Part shown: positions 46,583-54,207 of the stretch, one piece after another | Numbering within the stretch: position 1 is the stretch's first letter | Layout of the letters: every line of letters starts with the position of its first letter | DNA from: Aneurinibacillus uraniidurans | GTDB taxonomy: Bacteria > Bacillota > Bacilli > Aneurinibacillales > Aneurinibacillaceae | Assembly (NCBI RefSeq): GCF_028471905.1 | Contig: NZ_CP116902.1 | Coordinates: forward strand, 2,144,501 to 2,208,500 | Length of the DNA: 64,000 nucleotides | Reading direction: 5' to 3' | Made by a program: the position numbers and the translations under genes | Notes under the pieces: model-generated | The model's database searches: none | What the model was told of the DNA's origin: nothing | The model's input: only the letters and a program-made list of their open reading frames with translations

Positions 46583-47821
46583 TCATCCTGCCTTCTGCTG
46601 TTCCGCTACAGGAGCGACATATGCGGTCTTGTGCTTCATCATGCCGTAGATGATATTAACAAGCCTACGCATGACACAGATTAACGCCTGACCTTTCGTT
46701 TTCCCTTCCGCCAGCTTTCTATGGTAATACTCGTAGAAGAAAGGGTTACGTGGCATCTTGCTTCCTTTTGCTGTCTGGACTTGTTGAACCGCTAACGAGT
46801 AAAAGAGTCCGTGTAACACTCGGTTTCCCTGTCTGCTTTTCTGGTTTCGTCCTTTTCCGCCCGAACTGTAGTTGACAGGGGCAATCCCTGCAAATCGAGC
46901 TAACTTATCAGGACTCGAAAACCTACGAATGTCGCCAATCTCTGCGACCAATGCGGAAGCCGTCACAAGGTTTATTCCCGCCATGGTTTCCAACTTGTAA
47001 TCAAGCTGCGTCATCACCTTACTGATGGCTTGTTCCACCTCTGCAATTGCCTTTTTCTTAAATTGGATGTCACTCACCATGCTCTGAATGATAAAATCCC
47101 GTGACTCTTGATACTCTCGTCTCGTATCTCCGTCTGCTTCCACAAGCGCAAGAATCTCTCTCGCTTTCCGAGTGGAACAGGCTCTGGCACTTGCCTTTAA
47201 AAGAATCTCCCTCAGCTTCTCTTCTGTCACCCCTGCCAAGCAATGCGGGGCGGGAAAGCGACTCCAAAACACCAGTGCGGTTTTTCCGTCTATCTCCGAG
47301 AAGAACTTATTATAGCTGGGATACTGATAGCTTAACTGCATGTGCAGTTGATTCTTACAAGCGGACAGGCTTTTCACCAGCGCATTCCGTCTGGCAACCA
47401 GTTGCCCGATTGTCCAGTAAATATCCTGTGGGTTCGCATCGGGTAGTGTATCCAATTGGTTTAGCAGTATATGTGCCACACATTCGGCATCCCAACTGTC
47501 GCTTTTCTGCGTAGTCGGATAGCTTTTCCGTTGGGCATATGATAAAGCGGAGTTCACTTCCTTTACCATGTATCCGTTGTCTTTTAGATAGATGGCTAAC
47601 GCTCTACCGTACCCGCCCACATCTTCCAAACCAAACACAGGAGTCAATTCTTCTTTCTTCGCCAACTTCTTGACCAGCTTTACAAGTTGAGGAAACGCAC
47701 TTGGCTTGTTTTCAAATGTCAGTTCCCCCTTCTTCTCATGCCAGCAGTTAATGACTACGGCTGTATGCTGGTGTTTATGTAAGTCAACACCAATGTACAA
47801 ATGCTTGAGTTTATGATGCAC
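46583..47821 (-). CDS. IS110-family RNA-guided transposase/recombinase, copy 1
   Basis: A 412-residue IS110-type recombinase. The RuvC-like DEDD domain shows D in YIGVDLHK, E in GLEDVGGYGRALA, and two D in KSDSWDAECVA. A coiled-coil linker leads to the Transposase_20 domain with AGINLVTASALVAEIGDIRRF, LARFAGIAPVNYSSGGKGR (the catalytic Ser region) and LHGLFYSLA. All key residues look intact. Start is GTG at 47821 behind AGGAGTGAAGTCTT. It shares roughly three quarters of residues with copy 2 at 51620. Members insert using a bridge RNA encoded beside the gene; the candidate lies directly upstream. Confidence 0.92.
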   Translation of the reverse strand: MHHKLKHLYIGVDLHKHQHTAVVINCWHEKKGELTFENKPSAFPQLVKLVKKLAKKEELTPVFGLEDVGGYGRALAIYLKDNGYMVKEVNSALSYAQRKSYPTTQKSDSWDAECVAHILLNQLDTLPDANPQDIYWTIGQLVARRNALVKSLSACKNQLHMQLSYQYPSYNKFFSEIDGKTALVFWSRFPAPHCLAGVTEEKLREILLKASARACSTRKAREILALVEADGDTRREYQESRDFIIQSMVSDIQFKKKAIAEVEQAISKVMTQLDYKLETMAGINLVTASALVAEIGDIRRFSSPDKLARFAGIAPVNYSSGGKGRNQKSRQGNRVLHGLFYSLAVQQVQTAKGSKMPRNPFFYEYYHRKLAEGKTKGQALICVMRRLVNIIYGMMKHKTAYVAPVAEQQKAG

Positions 47822-47841
47822 AAGACTTCACTCCTATTCTT

Positions 47842-47944
47842 GGTTCTAACAACAAACAACATGTCGGCAACCTCAGTTCAAGCGTTACTCGTTCGAGCCG
47901 CAATGGGACGCTAGCCAGTCCATGTTGTTCATCTTCCTAAAACC
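47842..47944 (-). ncRNA. Candidate IS110 bridge RNA, copy 1
   Basis: In the noncoding gap between recombinase and transposase, arms AACAACATG (47855-47863) and CATGTTGTT (47921-47929) close a stem around a 57-nt core. The core carries AGCGT/ACGCT and CTCG-AA-CGAG hairpins and the invariant strings TCGGCAACCT and TGGGACGC. Copy 2 has the same core length with different, still-pairing stems. IS110-group bridge RNAs are encoded upstream of the transposase, as here. RNA limits are approximate. Confidence 0.7.
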
Positions 47945-47959
47945 GTATCTTGCTACTTG

Positions 47960-48739
47960 CTACAGAATGGGTTGGTGTACCCCTTTGGATGCGATGTGAC
48001 CGTATGTATACATACCTTTGTATAAACTTTCACGGTCGATGATTCGCTTAACTTGCACTTTCGTAAAGGACTTGCCTTGTTTCGTTCGGTATCCTTCTTC
48101 GTTTAACTGGGAAGCGAGTTCAGACAGCGACCATGTGGAGTTCTGCCCCCGCAAAGTAAACAGTCTACGCACCACTTCCGCCTGTCCTTCATCAACTTGT
48201 AATACCTTCTGTCCTTTCGTGGCTCGGTAGCCGAATGCCACACCACCTCCTGCATAGCCGCCCTGTTGGGCTTTCTTTCGTCTTCCTCTACCGAGTTTCA
48301 GGGCAATCTCTAACCGTTGATACTGGTCAAGCAGTTCCATCATGCCGTTGATAAGGAAATCGTTCGGGTCGTGTACGTAAATGCTGTAGTTCGGCTGTTC
48401 AATGGCTTTTACGTCTACGTTGTAACGCTTCAATTCACGTTGTACTAGCACTTTCACCATATCTGCCCGCCACAAGCGGGAAGTGTTCAACACAATCACC
48501 TGCTGGACCTCCTGTGTTTGAAGACTTGCCAATAGTTCCTGTAAGCCTTGTCGGTCTATCGTCAGACCTTCTTCATCGACCTTTGCACCGCTAATACCTT
48601 CATCTTTATAGATGTGAAGCAGTTCAAGGTCATGTTCCTTGCAGTATCGCTCAATCTCTTCTACTTGGTACGCTAAACTGTACCCGTCTTTTACCTGTCC
48701 TTTGGTGGATACTCGTACATATCCAACTACTTTTGCCAT
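47960..48739 (-). CDS. Serine recombinase, copy 1
   Basis: A 259-residue recombinase. The N-terminal resolvase domain has the nucleophile Ser in GYVRVSTKGQ (residue about 11) and the arginines of VLNTSRLWRADM. A recombinase (DNA-binding) domain with GGGVAFGYRATKG and LSELASQLNEEGYRTKQGKSF follows. It ends at QPIL with no zinc ribbon or coiled coil, so it is a mid-length form and not a full large serine integrase. Copy 2 ends at the matching place, so this is natural. The ATG at 48739 sits behind ACGGTGGGGGTGTT. It probably resolves or integrates the mobile unit. Confidence 0.9.
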   Translation of the reverse strand: MAKVVGYVRVSTKGQVKDGYSLAYQVEEIERYCKEHDLELLHIYKDEGISGAKVDEEGLTIDRQGLQELLASLQTQEVQQVIVLNTSRLWRADMVKVLVQRELKRYNVDVKAIEQPNYSIYVHDPNDFLINGMMELLDQYQRLEIALKLGRGRRKKAQQGGYAGGGVAFGYRATKGQKVLQVDEGQAEVVRRLFTLRGQNSTWSLSELASQLNEEGYRTKQGKSFTKVQVKRIIDRESLYKGMYTYGHIASKGVHQPIL

Positions 48740-48764
48740 GCCAACACCCCCACCGTTACAGGAA

Positions 48765-48887
48765 TTACAATCATTGTAACGCTTAACCGAATCATTATTC
48801 TTATTGTATACCGCTTAAGGGTAACATTCAATGACTTCTTCATCCTGCAGTGCTATAATAAGCGCAAACAATAGTACGCTTAAGCGT
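48765..48887. promoter_or_regulatory. Divergent control region of recombinase and XRE genes
   Basis: An SigmaA-like promoter for the XRE gene has TATAAT at 48854-48859 and ATGACT 17 bp upstream. Three CGCTTAAG-type sites are present: perfect palindrome ACGCTTAAGCGT (48876-48887, just past the start point), CCGCTTAAGGG (48811-48821) and AACGCTTAACCG (48778-48789). A further perfect inverted repeat TTACAATCATTGTAA is at 48765-48779. They are probable operators for the XRE protein, controlling itself and the recombinase. Confidence 0.65.
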
Positions 48888-48913
48888 CACTTATTCTTTA
48901 TGGAGGAGTTCGC

Positions 48914-49114
48914 ATGGCAGTTTATATTAAACTCCGTCAGATATTGGAGCAAAAAGGCATCTCTCAACGTGAATTGGCACGTATGACAGGTCTTCGAGCA
49001 AGTACCATCAATCATCTTTGTTCCGAGAAGGTAGATAGGGTGTACCTTGAGACACTGGAACTTATCTGTAAAACTCTGAATATCCGCATTGAAGACCTGA
49101 TCGAGATTGAGTAA
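48914..49114 (+). CDS. Small XRE-family regulator, copy 1
   Basis: A 66-residue single-domain Cro/C1-type helix-turn-helix protein. The motif ISQRELARMTGLRASTINHL contains helices 2 and 3, and LETLELICKTLNIRIEDL completes the fold. It has a TATGGAGGAG site before the ATG. It is divergent from the recombinase and ends 4 bp before the convergent rep stop. It likely represses the unit through the CGCTTAAGCG sites. Confidence 0.88.
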   Translation: MAVYIKLRQILEQKGISQRELARMTGLRASTINHLCSEKVDRVYLETLELICKTLNIRIEDLIEIE

Positions 49115-49118
49115 CGCA

Positions 49119-49967
49119 TCATCCAGCTTTCACTCGGCTTACTGTTCCGCATAGTAAAGCGCATGGCACAATTACGTTTTCCTCCCACTGTTCCTGTGCA
49201 ATCTGGTCAAAATCTACCGTTTCCTGTGATTCAAGCAATTTTTGAATCGTTCGTCTGTGATGGGAGGTAAAGTCATCCATGGTCATTAGTCCTTGCTGCA
49301 CAGCCAACACCATCGCTCTTTTTTCAGGCTTTAATGGTGTTACATCAGTCAGGATAAAGCAGGAATACAGGTTATTAAACGTGGGTGGAAACTGAACTAA
49401 TGAGTCCATCGGAATTTTCTCTTCGGGCTTGTACACAATTTCCACCCTCGTCAATGCCCCCGCCATCTTCTTCTTCTTCCTCTCCTTCTGCTCCTTGCAC
49501 TTGTCGTACACCCTGCAATAACCTGCCTGTTGTCGCTGACTCTTCTTCCCGTAGTACCTTGTTCCCTCGTATAGGTTCATGCGTCTACCTGTTCTTGATG
49601 CCGTAAAGACCTGATTCATCGGGCACGGAATGTCAAAAGCTACGTCGCATCGGACAAACCAGATGGTACTTGCATTTGCCTTCAACCCATCAAGAATAGG
49701 CTGGAAATACTCCAAATGGTCAGGATGCGTTTCAATGCGTAACGTATGCTTCATGGACTTTGGCTCATGATAGGGCTGATATGAGATATGGAAGTAACGG
49801 TCAGAGCATTCCCGAATATGAAGATGGTACTTGAATCCCGTTTTCCCGATATACTCTTTAATCCCGTAGTAATCACAGATGCTCTGCTTGAACGGGTTGA
49901 AGAATGACCAATAGACATCTCTGTACTCGATGACGATTCTGTCGATGGATAGCTTGGTGTTGCTCAT
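49119..49967 (-). CDS. Rep-like replication initiator, copy 1
   Basis: A 282-residue protein resembling Rep_trans-type rolling-circle initiators of plasmids and mobilisable elements. The visible pattern is a hydrophobic-RxDxAFD strand (WFVRCDVAFDIP), RYYGKKSQRQQAGYCRVYDK with the YxGxxxS...RxYDK layout of the active-site loop including Tyr, and a following acidic strand LTRVEIVYKP. The family call is from motif layout, not overall identity. The ATG at 49967 follows GAGGGGGGAACAC. Copy 2 at 54204 keeps the same motifs but is much more diverged. Confidence 0.72.
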   Translation of the reverse strand: MSNTKLSIDRIVIEYRDVYWSFFNPFKQSICDYYGIKEYIGKTGFKYHLHIRECSDRYFHISYQPYHEPKSMKHTLRIETHPDHLEYFQPILDGLKANASTIWFVRCDVAFDIPCPMNQVFTASRTGRRMNLYEGTRYYGKKSQRQQAGYCRVYDKCKEQKERKKKKMAGALTRVEIVYKPEEKIPMDSLVQFPPTFNNLYSCFILTDVTPLKPEKRAMVLAVQQGLMTMDDFTSHHRRTIQKLLESQETVDFDQIAQEQWEENVIVPCALLCGTVSRVKAG

Positions 49968-50075
49968 GTGTTCCCCCCTCAAAAATTTTAACGAATTTCT
50001 CGCTTAATTAGAGGGAAGGTGGCTAGCCCTTACCACATGACCTTCCGTATGATCTATATGAACTGGCACGTTACC
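49968..50075. other. Rep upstream region, candidate double-strand origin
   Basis: Upstream of rep, GGAAGGTGG and CCACATGACCTTCC form an imperfect hairpin (50013-50045) within a stretch conserved in the scar at 35703. Rolling-circle Rep proteins nick a hairpin near their own gene, so this is a candidate origin or element end. Confidence 0.45.
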
Positions 50076-50667
50076 AGATGGATAATGTCCTTCCTATACA
50101 GAATAATCGCTACATGTTCAGAAAAAGTTGCGATGTTTTTTCAGATGACATCCCACGGTTTTCAATTCTTCTTACTAATAACCGCAATATCCCGTTATAA
50201 AGTTGCGACAAAATACGAATTTCGGAAAATCAGGAGATAGCGAAGATAACATTTTCGGAGAAAGAAACGATGGAAACTGGTCATATCGAGGATGATATGA
50301 AAGGTCTTGGAACGAGGAATAGGTTATATTTTTCAATATATGCCATGATGTACGTACAGGGAAATCGCAGTAATATCGTATAGGCATAATTAGGGTTATG
50401 TTTGTTAGTAGTAAAGGATGCGACTTACTCGGCACTGGGTAGCCCCCGCCTGTACCTGCTTTACCATTGTCTTACCCCTTCAATTTTGGACATGCAAAAA
50501 AGGCTTATTCCTCCTTATCGTTCAATTTGGAATAAGCCTTTGAAAGATTCTCAAGTGTTTTTGTCAAGTTGTTTAGTGTTTGGTTTGTTGTTTGTAATCT
50601 TGCTGATGGAATTTTTAGTAATTATAGTTGCGGAATGTGTTCATTCGGTACTGGGTAGCCTAACCCC
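50076..50667. repeat. Noncoding stretch with dispersed repeats
   Basis: No gene is seen. Position 50319-50430 resembles 45455-45560 (ATAGGTTATATTTTT, TGTACGTAC, GGGTTATGTT, CGGCACTGGGTAGCC). Position 50487-50600 repeats the 45183 block and includes a minus-strand terminator (AGGCTTATTCC/GGAATAAGCCT, TTTTTTG). CATTCGGTACTGGGTAGCC occurs again at 50640, 10 bp beyond the immunity gene stop. Confidence 0.7.
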
Positions 50668-51114
50668 TTAAAAGTCTTCATCCCAATTCTCTTTAGCTTC
50701 ACTTAGTCTACTGGATAAGAAATCATAAAAGTTGTCTGCTCGTTTCCCACTGAATCCTGCTACTCTATCCCAAGATATAACTGGACATTCACCATTCAAT
50801 AAATCTCCTGTATCAAGACAATAAAAAAATTCTTCGCAATTTTCAATGACAATGTATTCAGGTGATAGTCCAAGATTACGAAGTCTTTCAGTATTTGATA
50901 CTACAGAAGGAATTGAAGACTTCCCACAACCAAGTATATCTACACCAAACAGTCCGCCAGAGCCATAGTTTTTTAGAAACCATCTATAGCTTTGCGGAAA
51001 CTCAACCTTTAGTTTACTTTCGATTTTCTCGGTGTCCTCATCGGGGATTCCACCAGTAAAATCAGTATCGTCAGAGTGTTCTTGAATAAAAGCAATCAAT
51101 TCGTCACGTTCCAA
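50668..51114 (-). CDS. SMI1/KNR4 family immunity protein
   Basis: A 148-residue SMI1/KNR4 (SUKH) fold protein. The motif EDTEKIESKLKVEFPQSYRWFLKNYGSGG near residues 24-52 is diagnostic, readable as LKVEFPQSYRWFLKNYG, and is followed by the beta region ending in FYDFLSSRL. SUKH proteins neutralise nuclease toxins, often of the HNH/Endo VII group, matching the LHH nuclease domain encoded just upstream. ATG at 51114 follows AGGAGGGGTAAAA. Confidence 0.9.
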   Translation of the reverse strand: MERDELIAFIQEHSDDTDFTGGIPDEDTEKIESKLKVEFPQSYRWFLKNYGSGGLFGVDILGCGKSSIPSVVSNTERLRNLGLSPEYIVIENCEEFFYCLDTGDLLNGECPVISWDRVAGFSGKRADNFYDFLSSRLSEAKENWDEDF

Positions 51115-51144
51115 TTTTTACCCCTCCTGAAAATACAAATTATC

Positions 51145-51543
51145 TTACTCTTTCCCTTCAAGTTGTTTGGCTCTCCATCTCCAGTACTTTGACCTGAAAT
51201 TGTTGTACTGTTTTTCTAATGCAGGATTATTCCTAAAACTACCACCATTTTCAACTAGTCCATGCAATATTTTACTATATTCATCATGTAAACTAGCAGG
51301 TAATTCTACCATTGGACCAGGTTCTAACTGGATGGTATGGTGGAGTTCTACTTTCGTACCATCTTTCCAATACGGTGGTCTACCTTTTTTCATTAACTCA
51401 AGGTTAGTTAATCCAGTTGCTGGGTCAACTTGATTCCAATCGATATCGCTCCTCTGATACACTCGCCTACTAATATCTTTCGTCTGCCCACCCACTTTAG
51501 TTGTACCTTTATATTCAACAGGAGTATAAGTATTACCCGTCCC
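51145..51543 (-). pseudogene. Orphan polymorphic-toxin C-terminal domain 2 (LHH nuclease), cut at the GTG linker
   Basis: From 51543 the frame reads GTGNTYTPVEYKGTTKVGGQ and then an HNH/Endo VII superfamily nuclease. The conserved parts are VYQRSDIDWNQVDPATGLTN, a lysine-glycine-rich turn, VELHHTIQ with the LHH catalytic motif, and LHDEYSKILHGL. It ends KYWRWRAKQLEGKE after 132 residues. As in cassette 1, no delivery domain is present and an in-frame TAG (51544-51546) abuts it at the mobile-unit junction. An internal ATG (51495) has no ribosome site. The cognate SUKH immunity gene follows at 30 bp. Confidence 0.85.
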
Positions 51544-51619
51544 CTATGTTGTAAAGCTAGCAATCTACAACGAATGGCGGCTATTATTTGTGCTAAACAA
51601 TGCCACCTTTTTTTGCGGG

Positions 51620-52855
51620 TCAGCTTACTTGCTGTTCTACCTGTTCAGGCATACGAAAAGCAGTTTTATTTTTCATCATGCCATAGATGATATTGACCAA
51701 ACGACGCATTATACATACTAACGCTTGCGTTGGCGTTTTGCCTTCTTCCTTTTTGCGGTTGAAGTATTCGTAAAATAGTGGGTTGCGTGGTTTTTTGCTG
51801 CCTTTGGATACCTGCACCTGCTGTACGGATAAATTGTAAAATAAGCCATGCAGTACCCGATTGCCCTGTCTGCTTTTTTGGTTCGTACCCTTACCGCCTG
51901 AACTAAAATTAACAGGCGCAATTCCGGCAAAACGTGCCAACTTGTTCGCACTGGCAAACCTGTTAATGTCGCCAATTTCCGCTACTAATGCGGAAGCTGT
52001 TACCAAGTCGATACCCGGCATTGTGTCCAATTGATAGTCGAGAAGCTTCATCATCCTTTTTAATTCGTCTTCTACACGGGTCATTTCCTTTTTATTGAAC
52101 CGAATATCTCGCACATGGCTTTGAATTAAAAAATCACGCTGTTCCTGATAGCTTCTTGTCGTATCACCATCTGCCTGTACCAAGGCAAGAATGTCCTCTG
52201 CTTTTCGTGTCGAACAGGCATTGTTACTGGCTTGTCGTAAAAAATGCGCCAGTGTTTCTACAGACACTCCGTCTAGACAATGCGGCGCAGAAAAGCGGTG
52301 CCAAAACGCTAACGCACATTTGCCGTCAATGTCACTAAAAAACTTTCGGTAGCTGGGGTAATGGTAACTTAACTGCGTGTGTAATTGGTTTTTCAGCGCG
52401 ACCAACCCTTTTACCAGTCCATTCCTCCTCGTTACCAGTTGACCAATCGTCCAGTACACGTCTTGCGGGTTTGCGTCCGGCAATTCGTCCAGTTTGTTTA
52501 GCAGGATTTTGGCTACACATTCCGCATCCCAACTGTCGCTTTTTTGCGTCGTCGGGTAACTTTTCCGCTCCGCATACGAAAGCGCCGAATTTACCTCTTT
52601 GAGCTTTTGTTTTCGTTCTAGAAGATAGACCGCTAATGCCCGGCCATATCCTCCTACATCTTCTAATCCATACACAGGGCTCATGCCTTTTTTCGTAAAC
52701 GACTGTACATAGTCCACTAGCTCATCGAAAGCGGCAGGTTTATTTTCAAAAGTCAGTTCCCCTAGCTTTTCATGCCAGCAGTTGATCACCACTGCCGTAT
52801 GGGTTTTCTTATGCAAGTCCACTCCGATATAAATATGCGTCTGCTTATAGTGCAT
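51620..52855 (-). CDS. IS110-family RNA-guided transposase/recombinase, copy 2
   Basis: A 411-residue homologue of copy 1 with all catalytic positions intact: YIGVDLHKKTH, GLEDVGGYGRALA, KSDSWDAECVA, PGIDLVTASALVAEIGDI and GIAPVNFSSGGKG. The ATG at 52855 follows AGGAAGGATGGTTG; the frame extends upstream into the candidate bridge-RNA region but without a site. Divergence from copy 1 is spread over the whole length, strongest in residues 40-65 and at the C-terminus. Confidence 0.92.
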   Translation of the reverse strand: MHYKQTHIYIGVDLHKKTHTAVVINCWHEKLGELTFENKPAAFDELVDYVQSFTKKGMSPVYGLEDVGGYGRALAVYLLERKQKLKEVNSALSYAERKSYPTTQKSDSWDAECVAKILLNKLDELPDANPQDVYWTIGQLVTRRNGLVKGLVALKNQLHTQLSYHYPSYRKFFSDIDGKCALAFWHRFSAPHCLDGVSVETLAHFLRQASNNACSTRKAEDILALVQADGDTTRSYQEQRDFLIQSHVRDIRFNKKEMTRVEDELKRMMKLLDYQLDTMPGIDLVTASALVAEIGDINRFASANKLARFAGIAPVNFSSGGKGTNQKSRQGNRVLHGLFYNLSVQQVQVSKGSKKPRNPLFYEYFNRKKEEGKTPTQALVCIMRRLVNIIYGMMKNKTAFRMPEQVEQQVS

Positions 52856-52886
52856 CAAACAACCATCCTTCCTCTTTACGAATGGG

Positions 52887-52981
52887 GTTGAACAAAAAAT
52901 AAACGTCGGCAACCTGAGTTCAAGCGTTAGTCCGAAGACCCGCAGTGGGACGCCAGCCTATCCGTTTATTTCTTGTTCAAC
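52887..52981 (-). ncRNA. Candidate IS110 bridge RNA, copy 2
   Basis: Arms of 19 nt (52887-52905 and 52963-52981, one mismatch) close a 57-nt core of the same length as in copy 1. The core keeps TCGGCAACCT, AGTTCAAGCGTTA and TGGGACGC. Its apical hairpin is GTC-TTCG-GAC instead of CTCG-AA-CGAG. Stem sequences differ from copy 1 yet remain paired, which is what selection for RNA structure produces. Confidence 0.72.
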
Positions 52982-53039
52982 GCAACCTGCTTAACCTATA
53001 ATAAAAAGGGGCTATTTTTTAAGTGCCGTAGAAAATTTT

Positions 53040-53822
53040 TTATAAAATTGCTTCGTGCTGTCCAACAGCTTGTATGCCACCGTATGTATACATACCTTGG
53101 TAAAATGCCTTGCGGTCCAGCATATTTTTCACCTGTACTTTTGTAAACCGCTTACCTCGTTGAGTACGGTAGCCTTCCTTATTTAGCTGTTCTGCCAACT
53201 GCGACAGCGACCATAGTGGGTTTGTTTCTCTAAGCACAAACAAGCGGCGCACAATGTTTGCCTGTTCCGGGTTGACCTGTATCACTTTCTGTCCTTTTTT
53301 TGCTGTATAGCCAAACGCGACTCTTCCTCCCGCATATCCTCCTTCTTTTGCTTTCTTTGTTCTGCCTTTTCCGAGCTTCATCGCAATTTCCATCTTCTGA
53401 TACTGGTCTAACAATTCCAGCATCCCGTTTACCAAAAAGTCGTTCGGGTCTTTCGTGTAAATACTATAGTTCGGCTGTTCAATTGCCTTTACATCGACAT
53501 TGTAGCGGCGCAACTCTCGCTGTATTAACACTTTTGCCATGTCCGAGCGCCACAGTCTCGACGTATTCAGTACAACGATATTCTCTACTTCTCGCCATCG
53601 CAGGTCATACAACATGTCCTGTAAGCCTTCTCGTTCAATGGTCAACTCCGCCTCGTCTACTTTTGCGCCACTTATTCCTCTGTCTTCATACATATGTACA
53701 AGGTCAAGCCCGTTCGCTTCACAGTATCGTTCTATTTCTTCCACCTGATAGGCAAGGCTGTACCCGTCTTTTACCTGTCCAGTGGTACTTACCCGTACAT
53801 AGCCCACCACTTTCTGCCTCAT
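53040..53822 (-). CDS. Serine recombinase, copy 2
   Basis: A 260-residue homologue of copy 1. It has the nucleophile Ser in GYVRVSTTGQVKDGYSLAYQ, VLNTSRLWRSDM, and the DNA-binding recombinase domain GGRVAFGYTAKKGQ through LAEQLNKEGYRTQRGKRF, ending HEAIL. I chose the ATG at 53822 behind ACGGGAGGGGAAATAC; the longer frame to 53993 would run through the divergent promoter region. A GAAAATTGTAATTTTC inverted repeat lies just upstream (about 53831-53846), a counterpart of the TTACAAT repeat in unit 1. Confidence 0.9.
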   Translation of the reverse strand: MRQKVVGYVRVSTTGQVKDGYSLAYQVEEIERYCEANGLDLVHMYEDRGISGAKVDEAELTIEREGLQDMLYDLRWREVENIVVLNTSRLWRSDMAKVLIQRELRRYNVDVKAIEQPNYSIYTKDPNDFLVNGMLELLDQYQKMEIAMKLGKGRTKKAKEGGYAGGRVAFGYTAKKGQKVIQVNPEQANIVRRLFVLRETNPLWSLSQLAEQLNKEGYRTQRGKRFTKVQVKNMLDRKAFYQGMYTYGGIQAVGQHEAIL

Positions 53823-53994
53823 GTATTTCCCCTCCCGTAAAGAAAATTGTAATTTTCGTAACGCTTTACCGTTGATGCGTAGTATACGACCTCGTCCAAA
53901 ATTTGCACAACCCGTAATTTTTTGCTCGTTTTCTTCATAAGCAGACCGTACACTATATCCAACCGTTACGTCATACAAAAGGAGGTGCCCCATT

Positions 53995-54207
53995 ATGCCC
54001 TATACCGTCCGGCTTCGTCTTAACGAAATTCTGATCGAACAAAAAAAGACGCGAAAACAGCTTGCCCACCAAGCTGGTCTGCGTCCTTCTACTGTCAGTA
54101 CGTTATGCAATCAACCGGTTCAACGTATCTATCTACGTACACTCGCTTCTCTCTGTGAAACACTTGATGTATCCATTAGCGATTTGCTTGTTCTCGAAAA
54201 ACACTAA
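53995..54207 (+). CDS. Small XRE-family regulator, copy 2
   Basis: A 70-residue Cro/C1-type helix-turn-helix protein (TRKQLAHQAGLRPSTVSTL, LRTLASLCETLDVSISDLLVL). It has an AAAGGAGGTGCCCC site. It is divergent from the recombinase and overlaps the rep stop by four bases on the opposite strand. It matches copy 1 in place and size but only about a third of residues are shared, and the CGCTTAAGCG operators are absent, so the two regulators probably do not cross-talk. Confidence 0.86.
   Translation: MPYTVRLRLNEILIEQKKTRKQLAHQAGLRPSTVSTLCNQPVQRIYLRTLASLCETLDVSISDLLVLEKH

Larger units (their letters stand above)
46511..50075 (-). mobile_element. Mobile unit 1: IS110 transposase, serine recombinase, XRE, Rep
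   Basis: The proximal end is the junction ACCCGTCCC|CT followed by GTTGTAAAGCTACAAC (a hairpin at 46515-46530). The distal limit is set at GTTACC (50075), where similarity to the scar at 35703-35825 stops. Contents in order are an IS110-family transposase, a 57-nt-core structured noncoding segment, a serine recombinase, a divergently transcribed XRE gene, and a convergent rep gene. A second unit with the same order is at 51544. Whether the four genes move as one piece, or an IS110 element sits in a Rep element, is not settled. Confidence 0.7.
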
